DNA of 64,000 nucleotides from an uncultured Eubacterium sp. (GTDB lineage: Bacteria; Bacillota; Clostridia; Lachnospirales; Lachnospiraceae), in NCBI GenBank assembly GCA_905235555.1, contig CAJOMD010000001.1, forward strand, positions 1-64,000. The letters are read 5' to 3'. A model generated the notes under the pieces. It had not been told where the DNA came from. It saw only the letters and a list, made by a program, of their open reading frames with translations, and ran no database searches. Below, piece by piece: positions 1 to 10,997 of this stretch. Both the position numbers and the translations under genes were made by a program. The stretch's first letter is position 1. Each line of letters begins with the position of its first letter.

Positions 1-86
1 GATGGTTGCTGTTTAGTTATCAATGTTCTTATTATAAAAACTTTTTTGCTGCGCACAAAATCTGCTGATTTCGCGACAGCCTATTT

Positions 87-115
87 AATATAGCACAGCG
101 ATATTGCAGTGTCAA
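87..115 (-). promoter_or_regulatory. Putative sigma-A promoter of a leftward rRNA operon
   Basis: Read on the minus strand, TTGACA (110-115) and TATATT (87-92) are separated by exactly 17 bp. The downstream minus-strand sequence ends with TTGATAACTAAACAGC, which resembles the leader found before 16S rRNA genes in many low-GC Gram-positives. I infer that an rRNA operon begins just left of position 1. No rRNA sequence is visible in the window, so this rests on promoter quality and leader resemblance only. Confidence 0.6.
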
Positions 116-300
116 CAACTTTTTTCAAAAAATTTTAACTTTTTTCCCCTTATTTTATCGGCCTCATAGAAGATTTACAACATCTAGTGTTTCTCAATAT
201 TTTGACCACAATTCTTCGTGAAAATATAATATTTTTTATAAAATTCTCATAGATTTCTTCGTTCAGAAAATAATAGATTCTTTTGCCCTCTTATATTGGA

Positions 301-365
301 TGGGGGAGCGAAAAATGTTGGCGTCGAGCGACTTCCTAGCGAGCGTCTCATTTTTCGCTCCCCCA
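301..365. repeat. Long perfect inverted repeat (17-bp stem, 31-nt loop)
   Basis: TGGGGGAGCGAAAAATG (301-317) is perfectly complementary to 349-365. The 31-nt loop carries two CGAGCG words. No T-run follows on either side, so it is not an ordinary intrinsic terminator. The rest of 1-407, apart from the promoter and the terminator at 372-404, holds no gene that I can see. It may be an intergenic repeat family or a structured RNA. Confidence 0.75.
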
Positions 366-371
366 CATAAC

Positions 372-404
372 AAAAAAGAACAGCGGAATGAACTGTTCTT
401 TTTT
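372..404 (-). terminator. Intrinsic terminator of tRNA-Ser
   Basis: A 12-bp perfect stem, AAAAAAGAACAG with CTGTTCTTTTTT, has a 9-nt loop. It lies 3 nt past the 3' end of the leftward tRNA-Ser gene and gives a U-run on the minus-strand transcript. Confidence 0.85.
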
Positions 405-407
405 CAA

Positions 408-495
408 CGGAGAAGGAGGGATTTGAACCCTCGCGCCGCGTAAACGACCTACACCCTTAGCAGGGGCGCCTCTTCAGCCACTTGAGTACTTCTCC
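408..495 (-). tRNA. tRNA-Ser (anticodon GCT)
   Basis: The minus strand folds as a cloverleaf with acceptor GGAGAAG/CTTCTCC, discriminator G, an anticodon stem CCCCT with loop CTGCTAA (anticodon GCT), a long variable arm typical of class II tRNAs, and T-loop TTCAAAT. Length is 88 nt and CCA is not encoded. It reads AGC/AGU serine codons. It has its own consensus promoter upstream and a terminator immediately downstream. Confidence 0.95.
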
Positions 496-545
496 ATGCC
501 TGATTATTAAATCAGTATTTAATTTTCTGCTTTAGCGCAAAAGAT

Positions 546-574
546 ATTATATTATAGCACTTTGTACTTGTCAA
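546..574 (-). promoter_or_regulatory. Consensus sigma-A promoter for tRNA-Ser
   Basis: On the minus strand, TTGACA (569-574) and TATAAT (546-551) are spaced by 17 bp, both hexamers perfect, about 50 nt upstream of tRNA-Ser. It sits between the fumarase beta stop codon and the tRNA, so the tRNA need not depend on read-through from the gyrase operon. Confidence 0.8.
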
Positions 575-593
575 CTCAGCATCCCGCGCCTAT

Positions 594-1124
594 CTATTTC
601 CCAATCTCTTCGTAAAGGTTATTGCCATTTCTATCAATAACAACTATCGCTGGGAAGTTTTCCACTTCCAATTTTCTAATAGCCTCTGTTCCCAAATCTT
701 CGTACGCTACCACTTCACTTTTCTTAATGCATTTTGAAAGCAACGCTCCAGCCCCACCCACGGCCGCAAAGTAAACTGCCTCATTTAAAACGATAGCATC
801 TATCACTTCCTGCGATCTTTTTCCTTTACCTATCATTCCAGATAAACCAAGTTTCAAAAGTTTTGGTGCGTACTTGTCCATTCTGCTAGCTGTAGTTGGT
901 CCAGCAGATCCAATGACCTGCCCCTCTTTAGCTGGAGTTGGCCCCATGTAATATATAACTTGGTCCTTCACATCGATTGGCAACTTTTCGCCACGAGCTA
1001 ATGCCTCACTCATTCGTTTGTGAGCAGCATCTCTTGCCGTATAAATAGTTCCTGTTATATACACATAGTCTCCACTCTTTAGAGACTTTATTTTTTCTTT
1101 TGTTAGTGGTGTTTTAATTTCCAT
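594..1124 (-). CDS. fumB: Fumarate hydratase class I, beta subunit (C-terminal domain)
   Basis: This is the smaller subunit of an oxygen-sensitive iron-sulfur fumarase, which interconverts fumarate and malate in the cytoplasm. The 176-residue length fits the beta domain of the class I fumarase/tartrate dehydratase family, and the conserved glycine-rich GPTPAKEGQVIGSAGPT stretch is present around residues 60-78. The start follows a GGTGAG ribosome site and lies 8 bp after the alpha-subunit stop, so the two are translated from one transcript. L(+)-tartrate dehydratase is the alternative; fumarase is more likely for a core chromosomal copy next to gyrA. Confidence 0.85.
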   Translation of the reverse strand: MEIKTPLTKEKIKSLKSGDYVYITGTIYTARDAAHKRMSEALARGEKLPIDVKDQVIYYMGPTPAKEGQVIGSAGPTTASRMDKYAPKLLKLGLSGMIGKGKRSQEVIDAIVLNEAVYFAAVGGAGALLSKCIKKSEVVAYEDLGTEAIRKLEVENFPAIVVIDRNGNNLYEEIGK

Positions 1125-1132
1125 ATTCTCAC

Positions 1133-1975
1133 CTATATTGTTCTAGTCACATGACGATTCACATGACAACAAATATTTACTGCCACTGGAAGTCCTGCAA
1201 TGTGTGTTGGATAAGTTTCCACATTTACTCCAAGTGCTGTCCGTGTTCCACCCAACCCGCCAGGACCAATTCCAAGCTTGTTAATCTTCTCTAAAAGTTC
1301 ATCTTCCAAATCTGCATACAGCTTATTTTCATTTTTTGAATTTAAATCCCTAGCCAAAGCTTTCTTTGCAAGGAGTGCACACTTTTCAAAAGTTCCGCCG
1401 ATACCAACTCCCACTACCATTGGAGGGCAAGCATTAGGTCCGGCCTCCTTCACTGCATTTATAACTACATCTTTCACACCCTCTATTCCGTCAGCAGGCT
1501 TAAGCATAACAATTTTGCTCATATTCTCGCTACCGAAGCCCTTTGGCGCTAGCGTAATTTTAATCTCATTTCCATCCACAATATCATAGTGAATGATGGC
1601 GGGCGTGTTATCGTTTGTGTTCACTCTCTCAAGCGGATCAGAAACCACACTCTTTCTAAGATATCCTTCCACGTAGCCTTGCCTAACGCCCTCATTAATA
1701 GCCTCCGTCAAAGAACCTTTAACTTTTACATTTTGTCCTACCTCTACAAAGACCACCGCCATTCCAGTGTCTTGGCAAATTGGGATGCTCTCATTTTTTG
1801 CAATCTCTAGATTTTCTTCTAGGTCTGACAAAATTTTACAACCCACTTCGGAAGTTTCATTTTCCTTTGCGCTAATTAACGCCTTTTTCATATCCGGCGC
1901 TAGTTCAAGATTTGCTTCAATGCACATCTCTTTAACTGTATTTATAATTTTGTCTGCTTTTACTTTTCTCAACAT
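1133..1975 (-). CDS. fumA: Fumarate hydratase class I, alpha subunit (Fe-S domain)
   Basis: This is the catalytic iron-sulfur subunit of the two-piece class I fumarase. At 280 residues it has the usual alpha-subunit length. Conserved cysteines occur in CQDTG (Cys67), in NACPP near residue 183 and in the late ICCHVNRH segment; in this family three cysteines hold the 4Fe-4S cluster, but I cannot assign them exactly. GIGPGGLGGTRTALG near residues 235-249 is also typical. It starts 14 bp after the gyrA stop behind AGGAAG, which suggests co-transcription with gyrase genes, and it pairs with the downstream beta gene. Confidence 0.87.
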   Translation of the reverse strand: MLRKVKADKIINTVKEMCIEANLELAPDMKKALISAKENETSEVGCKILSDLEENLEIAKNESIPICQDTGMAVVFVEVGQNVKVKGSLTEAINEGVRQGYVEGYLRKSVVSDPLERVNTNDNTPAIIHYDIVDGNEIKITLAPKGFGSENMSKIVMLKPADGIEGVKDVVINAVKEAGPNACPPMVVGVGIGGTFEKCALLAKKALARDLNSKNENKLYADLEDELLEKINKLGIGPGGLGGTRTALGVNVETYPTHIAGLPVAVNICCHVNRHVTRTI

Positions 1976-1989
1976 TCTACTTCCTATTG

Positions 1990-4458
1990 TTATTCAGATG
2001 TTTCTTCTTCCACATCTTCTTTCACTCTCATAACACTTGCTACCACGATATCTTCATCGGCTCCCGTGTTCATAAGTTTAACACCGAGAGTGACTCTTCC
2101 TAGAATTGAAATGTCATCCACTGCCATTCTAATAATGATGCCCTCATTTGTAATCATCATAATCTCAGTGCCAGGGTTCACAGTCTTCGCGCCCACTACT
2201 TCGCCTGTCTTGTCTGTGACTTTGTATCCCTTCACTCCTTTGCCGCCGCGGTTCTGAAGTTTGAACTCCTCTATCTCAGTTCGCTTACCCATGCCGTTTG
2301 CAGAAACGATTAGTAAGTGTGAACCTCGTGACTCAGCTTGCATAGCAACCACTTCATCACCTGAGTTAAGTTCAATACCCTTAACACCCATAGCTGAACG
2401 TCCAGTCTCTCTAACATCAGTAAGTTTAAATCTGATAGCATGTCCATCTTTAGTAACAATCATAATGTTATCGTCGTCATCTAAAATATGAACGTCTTGT
2501 AGTTCATCTCCTGGACGAAGATTAATAGCCTGGATGCCGCTCTTTCTAATGTTCTTATATTCTCTAACGGCAGTCTTCTTAATAGTTCCTTTGCGTGTTG
2601 ACATTACAAGATATTTGTCTTCCTCAAAGTCATGAATTGGAACCATTTTTGAAATATACTCATCCGATTTAAGCTGAAGCAAGTTAACTACAGCCACGCC
2701 TCTAGCCGTTCTTCCTGCCTCTGGAATCTCATAACATTTTGTCTTGTAAATTCTTCCGGTGTTTGTGATAAACAAAATGTAATCATGAGTAGAAACCATA
2801 AACATTTCCTTCATAAAGTCGTCGTTTATAGTTTGCATTCCCTTTATGCCCTTACCACCACGATTCTGGCTCTTAAAATTGTCTGTAGTCATTCTCTTGA
2901 TGTAACCAAGATTTGTCATGCAAACCATTGTCTGCTCTTCTGGAATTAAGTCTTCGTTTGAAAGATCTCCTGGGTCTATTCCAATCTCAGTCTTTCTCTC
3001 ATCACCAAACTTATCTCTAACTTCTTCTAGCTCTTCTTTAATAACTCCAAGCAATTTTTTCTCGTCCGCCAAAACACCTTTTAAGAAAGCAATAAGTTCC
3101 ATCAACTCTTTTTGCTCATTCTCAAGGTCTTCTCTAGCCAAACCAGTTAGCTGTCTAATTCTCATCTCAACAATAGCGCTAGCCTGTGCGTCTGATAGAC
3201 CAAATCTTTTAATCAATCCATCCTTTGCATCTTGAGTAGTGTGAGAATTACGTACAATCTTAATTACTTCATCAATATTATCAAGAGCAATCAAAAGGCC
3301 CTCAATAATATGCTCTCTCTGCTCTGCTTTTTCTAATTCAAACTTAGATCTTCTAGTTACAACTTCCTTCTGGTGATTCAAATATTCTGTTAGCATCTCT
3401 AAAAGATTTAAAACCTTTGGCTCGCCATTAACTAGCGCAAGCATAATCACACCGAATGTATCCTGAAGTTGTGTGTGCTTGTAAAGTTGATTTAGAATAA
3501 CATTTACATTTGCGTCTTTTCTAAGTTCAATAACAATTCTGATACCGTCTTTGTCGGACTCGTCTCTTAAGTCTGTAATGCCTTCTATTTTTTTATCTCT
3601 GTGAAGCATCGCTATCTTTTCTACTAGCTTTGCCTTATTAACCATATATGGAAGTTCTGTTACGATAATTCTAGACTTTCCATTGTCCATCATCTCAACA
3701 TCAGTCACGGCTCGTGTCACTATCTTCCCGCGTCCTGTTCTGTATGCCTCATTGATTCCAGCTCTGCCTAAAATCACGCCACCTGTTGGATAGTCAGGTC
3801 CTTGGATAATCTGCATCACTTCGTCTATCTCAGTGTCTCTATCTTCGTCCACCTTGTTATCAATCATCTTGATAATAGCATTAATAGACTCCGTCAAATT
3901 ATGTGGCGGAATGTTTGTAGCCATACCTACGGCAATACCTGTTGTTCCATTTACCAAAAGGTTAGGAAATCTAGCAGGCAAAACTGCTGGCTCTTTTTCG
4001 GTCTCGTCAAAGTTAGGAACAAAGTCCACTGTATCTTTGTTCATATCTTTAACTAGCTCCATAGATATTCTGCTTAAACGCGCCTCTGTGTAACGCATAG
4101 CAGCTGCACCGTCGCCGTCTTCCGAGCCGAAGTTACCTTGGCCGTCCACTAGTGGGTATCTAATGTTCCACTCCTGCGCCATGTTAACCAACGCACCATA
4201 GATAGAACTATCGCCGTGTGGATGATATTTACCCATTGTGTCTCCGACAATACGCGCACATTTTCTGTGGGCTTTATCTGGACCATTATTTAATTCAACC
4301 ATCGCATGAAGGATTCTTCTCTGAACCGGCTTTAGTCCATCGCGAACATCTGGAAGCGCACGTGATGCGATTACGCTCATCGCGTAATCTATATATGAAC
4401 TTTCCATCGTATCCTTTAAGTCTACACTACTTATTTTGTCAAAAATATTTTCTTCCAT
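1990..4458 (-). CDS. gyrA: DNA gyrase subunit A
   Basis: This is the DNA breaking and rejoining subunit of gyrase. The catalytic tyrosine is Tyr123 in [10 protein letters not shown]. The C-terminal half holds the beta-pinwheel, with gyrase-box motifs [10 protein letters not shown] and a second [10 protein letters not shown], which separates it from ParC. Length is 822 residues, normal for the family. The quinolone-determining region reads [12 protein letters not shown]: Ser84 matches E. coli Ser83, but the acidic residue of E. coli Asp87 is Gly88 here. The start follows CAGGAGA. It lies 96 bp downstream of gyrB in the leftward replication operon. Confidence 0.97.
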   Translation of the reverse strand: MEENIFDKISSVDLKDTMESSYIDYAMSVIASRALPDVRDGLKPVQRRILHAMVELNNGPDKAHRKCARIVGDTMGKYHPHGDSSIYGALVNMAQEWNIRYPLVDGQGNFGSEDGDGAAAMRYTEARLSRISMELVKDMNKDTVDFVPNFDETEKEPAVLPARFPNLLVNGTTGIAVGMATNIPPHNLTESINAIIKMIDNKVDEDRDTEIDEVMQIIQGPDYPTGGVILGRAGINEAYRTGRGKIVTRAVTDVEMMDNGKSRIIVTELPYMVNKAKLVEKIAMLHRDKKIEGITDLRDESDKDGIRIVIELRKDANVNVILNQLYKHTQLQDTFGVIMLALVNGEPKVLNLLEMLTEYLNHQKEVVTRRSKFELEKAEQREHIIEGLLIALDNIDEVIKIVRNSHTTQDAKDGLIKRFGLSDAQASAIVEMRIRQLTGLAREDLENEQKELMELIAFLKGVLADEKKLLGVIKEELEEVRDKFGDERKTEIGIDPGDLSNEDLIPEEQTMVCMTNLGYIKRMTTDNFKSQNRGGKGIKGMQTINDDFMKEMFMVSTHDYILFITNTGRIYKTKCYEIPEAGRTARGVAVVNLLQLKSDEYISKMVPIHDFEEDKYLVMSTRKGTIKKTAVREYKNIRKSGIQAINLRPGDELQDVHILDDDDNIMIVTKDGHAIRFKLTDVRETGRSAMGVKGIELNSGDEVVAMQAESRGSHLLIVSANGMGKRTEIEEFKLQNRGGKGVKGYKVTDKTGEVVGAKTVNPGTEIMMITNEGIIIRMAVDDISILGRVTLGVKLMNTGADEDIVVASVMRVKEDVEEETSE

Positions 4459-4554
4459 TATTTTCTCCTGTTAGAAAATCTATTGATAATTACCTTTTAC
4501 TGGTTTTTATACTATTGTTAAATATATAAAATCTGAACAAATCTCATGTCCTTG

Positions 4555-6486
<1,932 letters not shown>

Positions 6487-6513
6487 TTAAAAACTCCCTT
6501 TCAAATTATAAAG

Positions 6514-7605
6514 TTAATTAATTTTTTTCTCTTTTACTTTTGCATTATCAACATTAAATACTCTGTCGATATTTATACTGTTTTCTATAAATTCATCTAG
6601 TCCTGTACAAGTAACAATCGTTTGTATATTTTCTAGTCTTTCTAGTAAATGATTTTGTCTATTTGAATCAAGTTCTGATAGCACATCATCTAAAAGTAAA
6701 ACGGGTGTGTCATTAATAATTTTTTTAACAAGCTCAATCTCCGCTAACTTCAAAGACAAAGCAATAGTTCTTTTTTGTCCCTGACTTCCATAAGTTCTAA
6801 TATTAATATCTTTATTAAAGAATAAAATGTCATCTCTATGTGGCCCCACCGAAGTACTCTTATTTTTAAGATCAATATTTCTGTTTCTTTTTAGATTTCT
6901 TTCAAAATCTCTAGCTTCAGTATTTTTATGATAGTCTATTTTTATTTTTTCTTCTTTGTTTGTTAAATCTTCATGGATAGGTTTTATAATCTTACTAATC
7001 TGATTTATAAATTCTTCACGCTTTTTGATTATCTCTTTTCCATAAATAACAAGTTGTTCATCCCAAACGTCCAGTGTCTCTTCTTCTTTTGGATTAAAAC
7101 TAATTTCTTTAAGAAGTCTATTTCTTTGAGTTAAAACTTTATTATAATTAATTAGATTATGAACATATATTTTATCTAACTGACAAAGTTCTAAATCCAT
7201 AAATCTTCTTCTCTCCGCCGGACCATTTTTTATAATATTTAAATCTTCCGGTGCAAAAAAAATGACATTAAATATTCCAAACAATTCACTCGCTCTTTTA
7301 ATTGGAATTCCATTTATTGCAATTCCCTTAGTTTTATTTTTTCTTAAATGAACATCTATCCTATATTCTTTTTCTTTTTTCTCAATAAATAATTTTATAT
7401 GAGCTTCTCTCTCACCAAATTTAATTAATTCAATATCTTTATTACTTCTATGAGATTTAGTAGTACTACAAATATATATAGCTTCTAATAAATTTGTCTT
7501 ACCTTGTGCATTATTTCCATATAAAATATTTTTCTTTGGGTCTAACTCTAAATCTAATGATTTATAATTTCTATAATTTTGTAATTCTAATTTTTTTACT
7601 AACAT
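6514..7605 (-). CDS. recF: DNA replication and repair protein RecF
   Basis: RecF is an SMC-like ATPase that helps load RecA at single-strand gaps with RecO and RecR. The Walker A motif is YGNNAQGKTNLLEAI near residue 34. The ABC signature region is near YGSQGQKRTIALSLKLAE and Walker B is VLLLDDVLSELD. Length is 363 residues, as expected. The start follows GAGGG and lies 12 bp after the yaaA stop, consistent with translational coupling in the dnaN-yaaA-recF-gyrB string. Confidence 0.95.
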   Translation of the reverse strand: MLVKKLELQNYRNYKSLDLELDPKKNILYGNNAQGKTNLLEAIYICSTTKSHRSNKDIELIKFGEREAHIKLFIEKKEKEYRIDVHLRKNKTKGIAINGIPIKRASELFGIFNVIFFAPEDLNIIKNGPAERRRFMDLELCQLDKIYVHNLINYNKVLTQRNRLLKEISFNPKEEETLDVWDEQLVIYGKEIIKKREEFINQISKIIKPIHEDLTNKEEKIKIDYHKNTEARDFERNLKRNRNIDLKNKSTSVGPHRDDILFFNKDINIRTYGSQGQKRTIALSLKLAEIELVKKIINDTPVLLLDDVLSELDSNRQNHLLERLENIQTIVTCTGLDEFIENSINIDRVFNVDNAKVKEKKIN

Positions 7606-7617
7606 TTTACCCTCAGA

Positions 7618-7821
7618 TTATTTAATTTTTACTAATTCCCCATTAAATTCAAAATTATCACCTGAATATAATTTCTTACCTCTTCTAGTATCTACCTCCC
7701 CATTAACTTTCACTTGTCCTTCTTGAATAACCACTTTTGCCTCAATGCCTGAAGATACAAGCCCAGCTAATTTCATTGCCTGTCCTAATTTTATATATTC
7801 ATCTCTAATTTCTATTTCCAT
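7618..7821 (-). CDS. yaaA: S4-domain RNA-binding protein YaaA
   Basis: This small S4-fold protein is found between dnaN and recF in firmicutes. Its 67 residues contain little beyond an S4 motif (IKLGQAMKLAGLVSSGIEAK...VNGEVDTRRGKK), which in this family binds RNA. Its exact role is unsettled, with ribosome-associated functions suggested for homologues. The start follows AAGGGAA and it lies 62 bp downstream of dnaN. Identification rests on the domain and the strongly conserved position. Confidence 0.9.
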   Translation of the reverse strand: MEIEIRDEYIKLGQAMKLAGLVSSGIEAKVVIQEGQVKVNGEVDTRRGKKLYSGDNFEFNGELVKIK

Positions 7822-7883
7822 AATCTATTCCCTTACTTTAAAAATGAAAAATGAATTTCTTCACTTTCCATTTTAAAAAATAT

Positions 7884-8984
7884 TTACTGTACTACTGGAA
7901 GTACAATATAAATATATGAATTATTCTCATTTCTGATGAAACATGGTGCTTTTGAATTTGTCATATACAAAGTAATTTTTTCATCTTCCAAAACTTTCAA
8001 AATATCTAAAAGGAATTTTGGATTAAAACTAATCATTAAATCTTCACCTTCTTTGGCGATGTCTATCTTTTCATCCATTGTTCCAATAAATGTATTAATT
8101 GATAAATCTAAAACTCCATCCTTAATTGTTAAGAATACTGGTTTACTTTCACCTTCTTTAATAAGAAGTGTAGCTCTATCTATACAATCCATAAACTCTC
8201 TTTTATTTATTTCAATCTTTGTCTTATAATCAGAACTAATCATTTTGTCTGTGTCAAAGAAATTAGTATCTTCAATCAATCTAGAAACAACAACTGTATC
8301 TCCTAGATCAAATAGAATATGATTGTTTGTAAAATAAATCATTACATCATCTTCCATTCCACCATTTAAAATCTTACTAATTTCATTTAATGATTTTCCT
8401 GGAATAATAACTTTACCTAAATCATATTCTTCTTTTAATTCTATATTTCTAATTGCAATTCTAAACTTATCTAATGCTACTACTTTTAATTTATTTCCTT
8501 TTATTTCAAAAAGTTCACCAGTTAAAACTTTATTTTTTTCTGCATCATTAATTGCAAAAATAGTTTGATCAATAATATTTTTAAGTGATAACTGTGAAAT
8601 ACTAACTTTATTATTTTTTTCTACTCTTGGTAGTGGAGAAAAATCTTCTGGATCCATTATCTGAATGTTAAATTTTGAATTTTCACATGTAATTAATGAT
8701 TTAGTATCATCTTCTATTTCAAATGTAATTTCACTGTCTGGAAGTTTTCGAACAATTTCTGAAAAAATTCTTGCTTCTATTGCAACCTTTCCAGCTTCTT
8801 TAATTTCACCTTTAACTTTAGTTTCTATTCCTAGATCCATATCGTTTGCAGTAAATTTAATAAATCCTTCAGTAGCATCAATTAAAATACATTCTAAAAT
8901 TTTCATAGAAGATTTAGTTGACACTGCTTTCATTACAACATTGATTCCTTCAATTAAATCTGATTTTTTAAATAGTAATTTCAT
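7884..8984 (-). CDS. dnaN: DNA polymerase III sliding clamp, beta subunit
   Basis: The beta clamp is a ring dimer that tethers DNA polymerase to template and docks many replication proteins. The 366-residue length matches three repeated clamp domains. The start MKLLFKKSDLIEGIN and the C-terminal end YIYIVLPVVQ are close to the family pattern (usually ending LPMRL-like). The start follows AAAGGAGAAG. It is separated from dnaA by a 319-bp AT-rich spacer that probably forms one arm of oriC. Confidence 0.96.
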   Translation of the reverse strand: MKLLFKKSDLIEGINVVMKAVSTKSSMKILECILIDATEGFIKFTANDMDLGIETKVKGEIKEAGKVAIEARIFSEIVRKLPDSEITFEIEDDTKSLITCENSKFNIQIMDPEDFSPLPRVEKNNKVSISQLSLKNIIDQTIFAINDAEKNKVLTGELFEIKGNKLKVVALDKFRIAIRNIELKEEYDLGKVIIPGKSLNEISKILNGGMEDDVMIYFTNNHILFDLGDTVVVSRLIEDTNFFDTDKMISSDYKTKIEINKREFMDCIDRATLLIKEGESKPVFLTIKDGVLDLSINTFIGTMDEKIDIAKEGEDLMISFNPKFLLDILKVLEDEKITLYMTNSKAPCFIRNENNSYIYIVLPVVQ

Positions 8985-9303
8985 CCTTCTTCTCCTTTAA
9001 AATAAAAGTATAAATAAATATATATTTTTAATAATGATAATAAGGACAGTCAATATGATAAAAAGTATCAAAAATCCTTTATTTATCGTATATATATAAT
9101 AAAAATTAAGGTTAATAAATTTTTAAATAATTAACAAATCACGTAAGTTATTATCAATATTATTTTATTTATAGATTATTTATGTGAATTTTTATTTATA
9201 AATCAACAAACTACAAATTTTTATTATCATTTTATTGACATAGTTATTTACTAATAAATAATAGTTATTGATAGTTTATTAATAAAGTTATTAAAAATAA
9301 AAA
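8985..9303. other. dnaA-dnaN spacer, probable second arm of oriC
   Basis: This 319-bp, extremely AT-rich spacer has no ORF. It contains one exact TTATTGACA (9232-9240), the near copy TTATTGATA (9265-9273) and TTATGTGAA (9180-9188). I find no TTATNCACA box on either strand by eye. In B. subtilis both the dnaA upstream region and the dnaA-dnaN spacer carry DnaA boxes, so a bipartite origin is plausible. The dnaN promoter should also lie here but I cannot place it reliably. Confidence 0.55.
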
Positions 9304-10677
9304 TTATTCGTTATCAATTTTTTTCTTTAAAACATCTACGGTAGCCTTAACATTTGGGTCTGACTCCATTTTTTTATTTACCCTACTTATTCCATAGATT
9401 ATATTACCGTGAGTTTTACCTAATGATTTAGCAATAGTCTCCAATTTATCATCAGTAAAATATTTACAAAGATACATACAAAGTTGACGAGGCCATGCTA
9501 GATCAGCAGTTCTCTTATCTGAAATTAAATCTTTAGTAGTTAAATCAAAATGTTCAGCTACTATCTTAATAATAGATTCGCAGGTAATATTTTTTTTATT
9601 ATCAGGATCAATCATATCCTTCAAAGTATCTTTAGCAAAATCTAAATCAATAATAGTGCCAGGTTGCATTTTTGCATAAGCAACTAATTTATTAAATGAA
9701 CCTTCCAATTCTCTAATATTGGAAGTAAAGTTATTGGCAATAAAATCAAGTGCACTATTATCTATTTTAATTTCAGATTCTTGTTTAGCTTTATTAAGTA
9801 GAATAGCCATTCGTGTTTCATAATCTGGATTTTGAATATCTACAGTAAGTCCCATTTCAAAACGATTAATTAATCTTTCAGAAATACCTTCCATATCCTT
9901 TGGAATTTTATCAGATGTGATAACTATCTGTTTATGTTTCATATGTAAATCATTGAAAATATTAAATAATTCTTCTTGACATCTATCTTTATTAGAGAAG
10001 AATTGAATATCATCCAATAATAATACATCTACATTCCTATATTTATTTCTAAAACGTTGGATATCTTCTTGCACAGTATGTTTACCAGCAAGCAAATCAA
10101 TTACTTCATTAACAAAGGACTCACTATATGTATAAAGAACAGTAGCCTCTGGATTTTGTTCCAAGACAAAATTACCAATAGCTTGAAGTAAATGAGTTTT
10201 ACCTAAACCTACACCACCATAAATATAAAGAGGGTTGTAAGTTTCACCTGGTGATTCAGCCACCGCCAAAGCAGTAACTTGCGCTGCATTATTATTAGAA
10301 CCTACTACAAAAGAATCGAAAGTAAATTTATCACTTAAATTAGATTCTTTAATGCGATCTAGAAGTTGAACTTTACTTTCATTTACAGTAGCAATTGAAC
10401 TGCCCATTTCGCCATTTGGTAAAATGATTTGTAAATCCAAATCTTCATCTAATATTTCACAAATAGAAACTTTCAAAAAAGAAAGATATTTTTTGTTTAT
10501 ATATTTAAGACCTTGGGATTCACTAGGTCCAGTAAAAACAAGAGTTACTAAACCATCTTCCACTGATTTTATTTCAAGTGGAAGAATCCATGTTTTAAAA
10601 GAAACATCAGAAACTTCATATTCATTTTTAAAGAAATTTAAAATTTCAGGCCATTTTTCACTTAAAATATTAAACAT
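9304..10677 (-). CDS. dnaA: Chromosomal replication initiator DnaA with divergent recognition motif
   Basis: DnaA is the AAA+ initiator that opens oriC. Its 457 residues include domain I, a short linker, an AAA+ core with Walker A GGVGLGKTHLLQ and Walker B VDVLLLDDIQFF, and helix-turn-helix domain IV. The basic loop and first helix of domain IV look normal (DKRTADLAWPRQLCMYL). The recognition helix reads LGKTHGNIIYG where most DnaA proteins have GGRDHTTVIHA, so residues that contact box bases in E. coli DnaA are replaced: Asp by Thr and Thr-Thr by Gly-Asn. The DnaA family signature pattern would not match. The frame is intact and the start follows AGGGAGGGG. Confidence 0.96.
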   Translation of the reverse strand: MFNILSEKWPEILNFFKNEYEVSDVSFKTWILPLEIKSVEDGLVTLVFTGPSESQGLKYINKKYLSFLKVSICEILDEDLDLQIILPNGEMGSSIATVNESKVQLLDRIKESNLSDKFTFDSFVVGSNNNAAQVTALAVAESPGETYNPLYIYGGVGLGKTHLLQAIGNFVLEQNPEATVLYTYSESFVNEVIDLLAGKHTVQEDIQRFRNKYRNVDVLLLDDIQFFSNKDRCQEELFNIFNDLHMKHKQIVITSDKIPKDMEGISERLINRFEMGLTVDIQNPDYETRMAILLNKAKQESEIKIDNSALDFIANNFTSNIRELEGSFNKLVAYAKMQPGTIIDLDFAKDTLKDMIDPDNKKNITCESIIKIVAEHFDLTTKDLISDKRTADLAWPRQLCMYLCKYFTDDKLETIAKSLGKTHGNIIYGISRVNKKMESDPNVKATVDVLKKKIDNE

Positions 10678-10977
10678 AGCCCCTCCCTAAAAAAAATGCG
10701 AAATATCGTAAAAATTCGCACATAGATATAATACACTAAAATAACAATTATTTCAATAATATTATAATTATAATAGGAAGAAACTAATAACAAAAAAATA
10801 GCTGTTTGATTTACATAATAACGATAATTGGTATACATAAAATAGTTACAAATAATAACTAAAAATATAAGTTATTGACATTATTTTATTTAAAACAATT
10901 AAAAAACCGATAAAATAAGCATATTTTTATTAACTTATTAACAATTTATTGACATAATGTATATAACCTTAACCAAA

Positions 10978-10997
10978 TTATGTAAAATTATGTAAAT
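10978..10997 (+). repeat. Tandem TTATGTAAA motif in oriC
   Basis: Two copies, TTATGTAAAA and TTATGTAAAT, sit head to tail with a 10-bp period, one helical turn. A third copy in reverse orientation is at 10809-10818. The same core followed by C recurs at intergenic sites to the right. It is a candidate initiator or regulator binding site. Confidence 0.5.

Noticed and set aside
1278-2033. Plus-strand ORFs opposite fumA
   Set aside because: Several short overlapping frames antisense to a complete fumarase gene; none has a ribosome site or domain.
10872-10954. TTGACA words in oriC read as -35 promoter elements
   Set aside because: TTATTGACA includes a perfect -35 hexamer, but no good -10 follows at 16-18 bp in any of the three copies. 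Repetition as a longer word (TTATTGACAT) favours a protein site, although a promoter role cannot be fully excluded.
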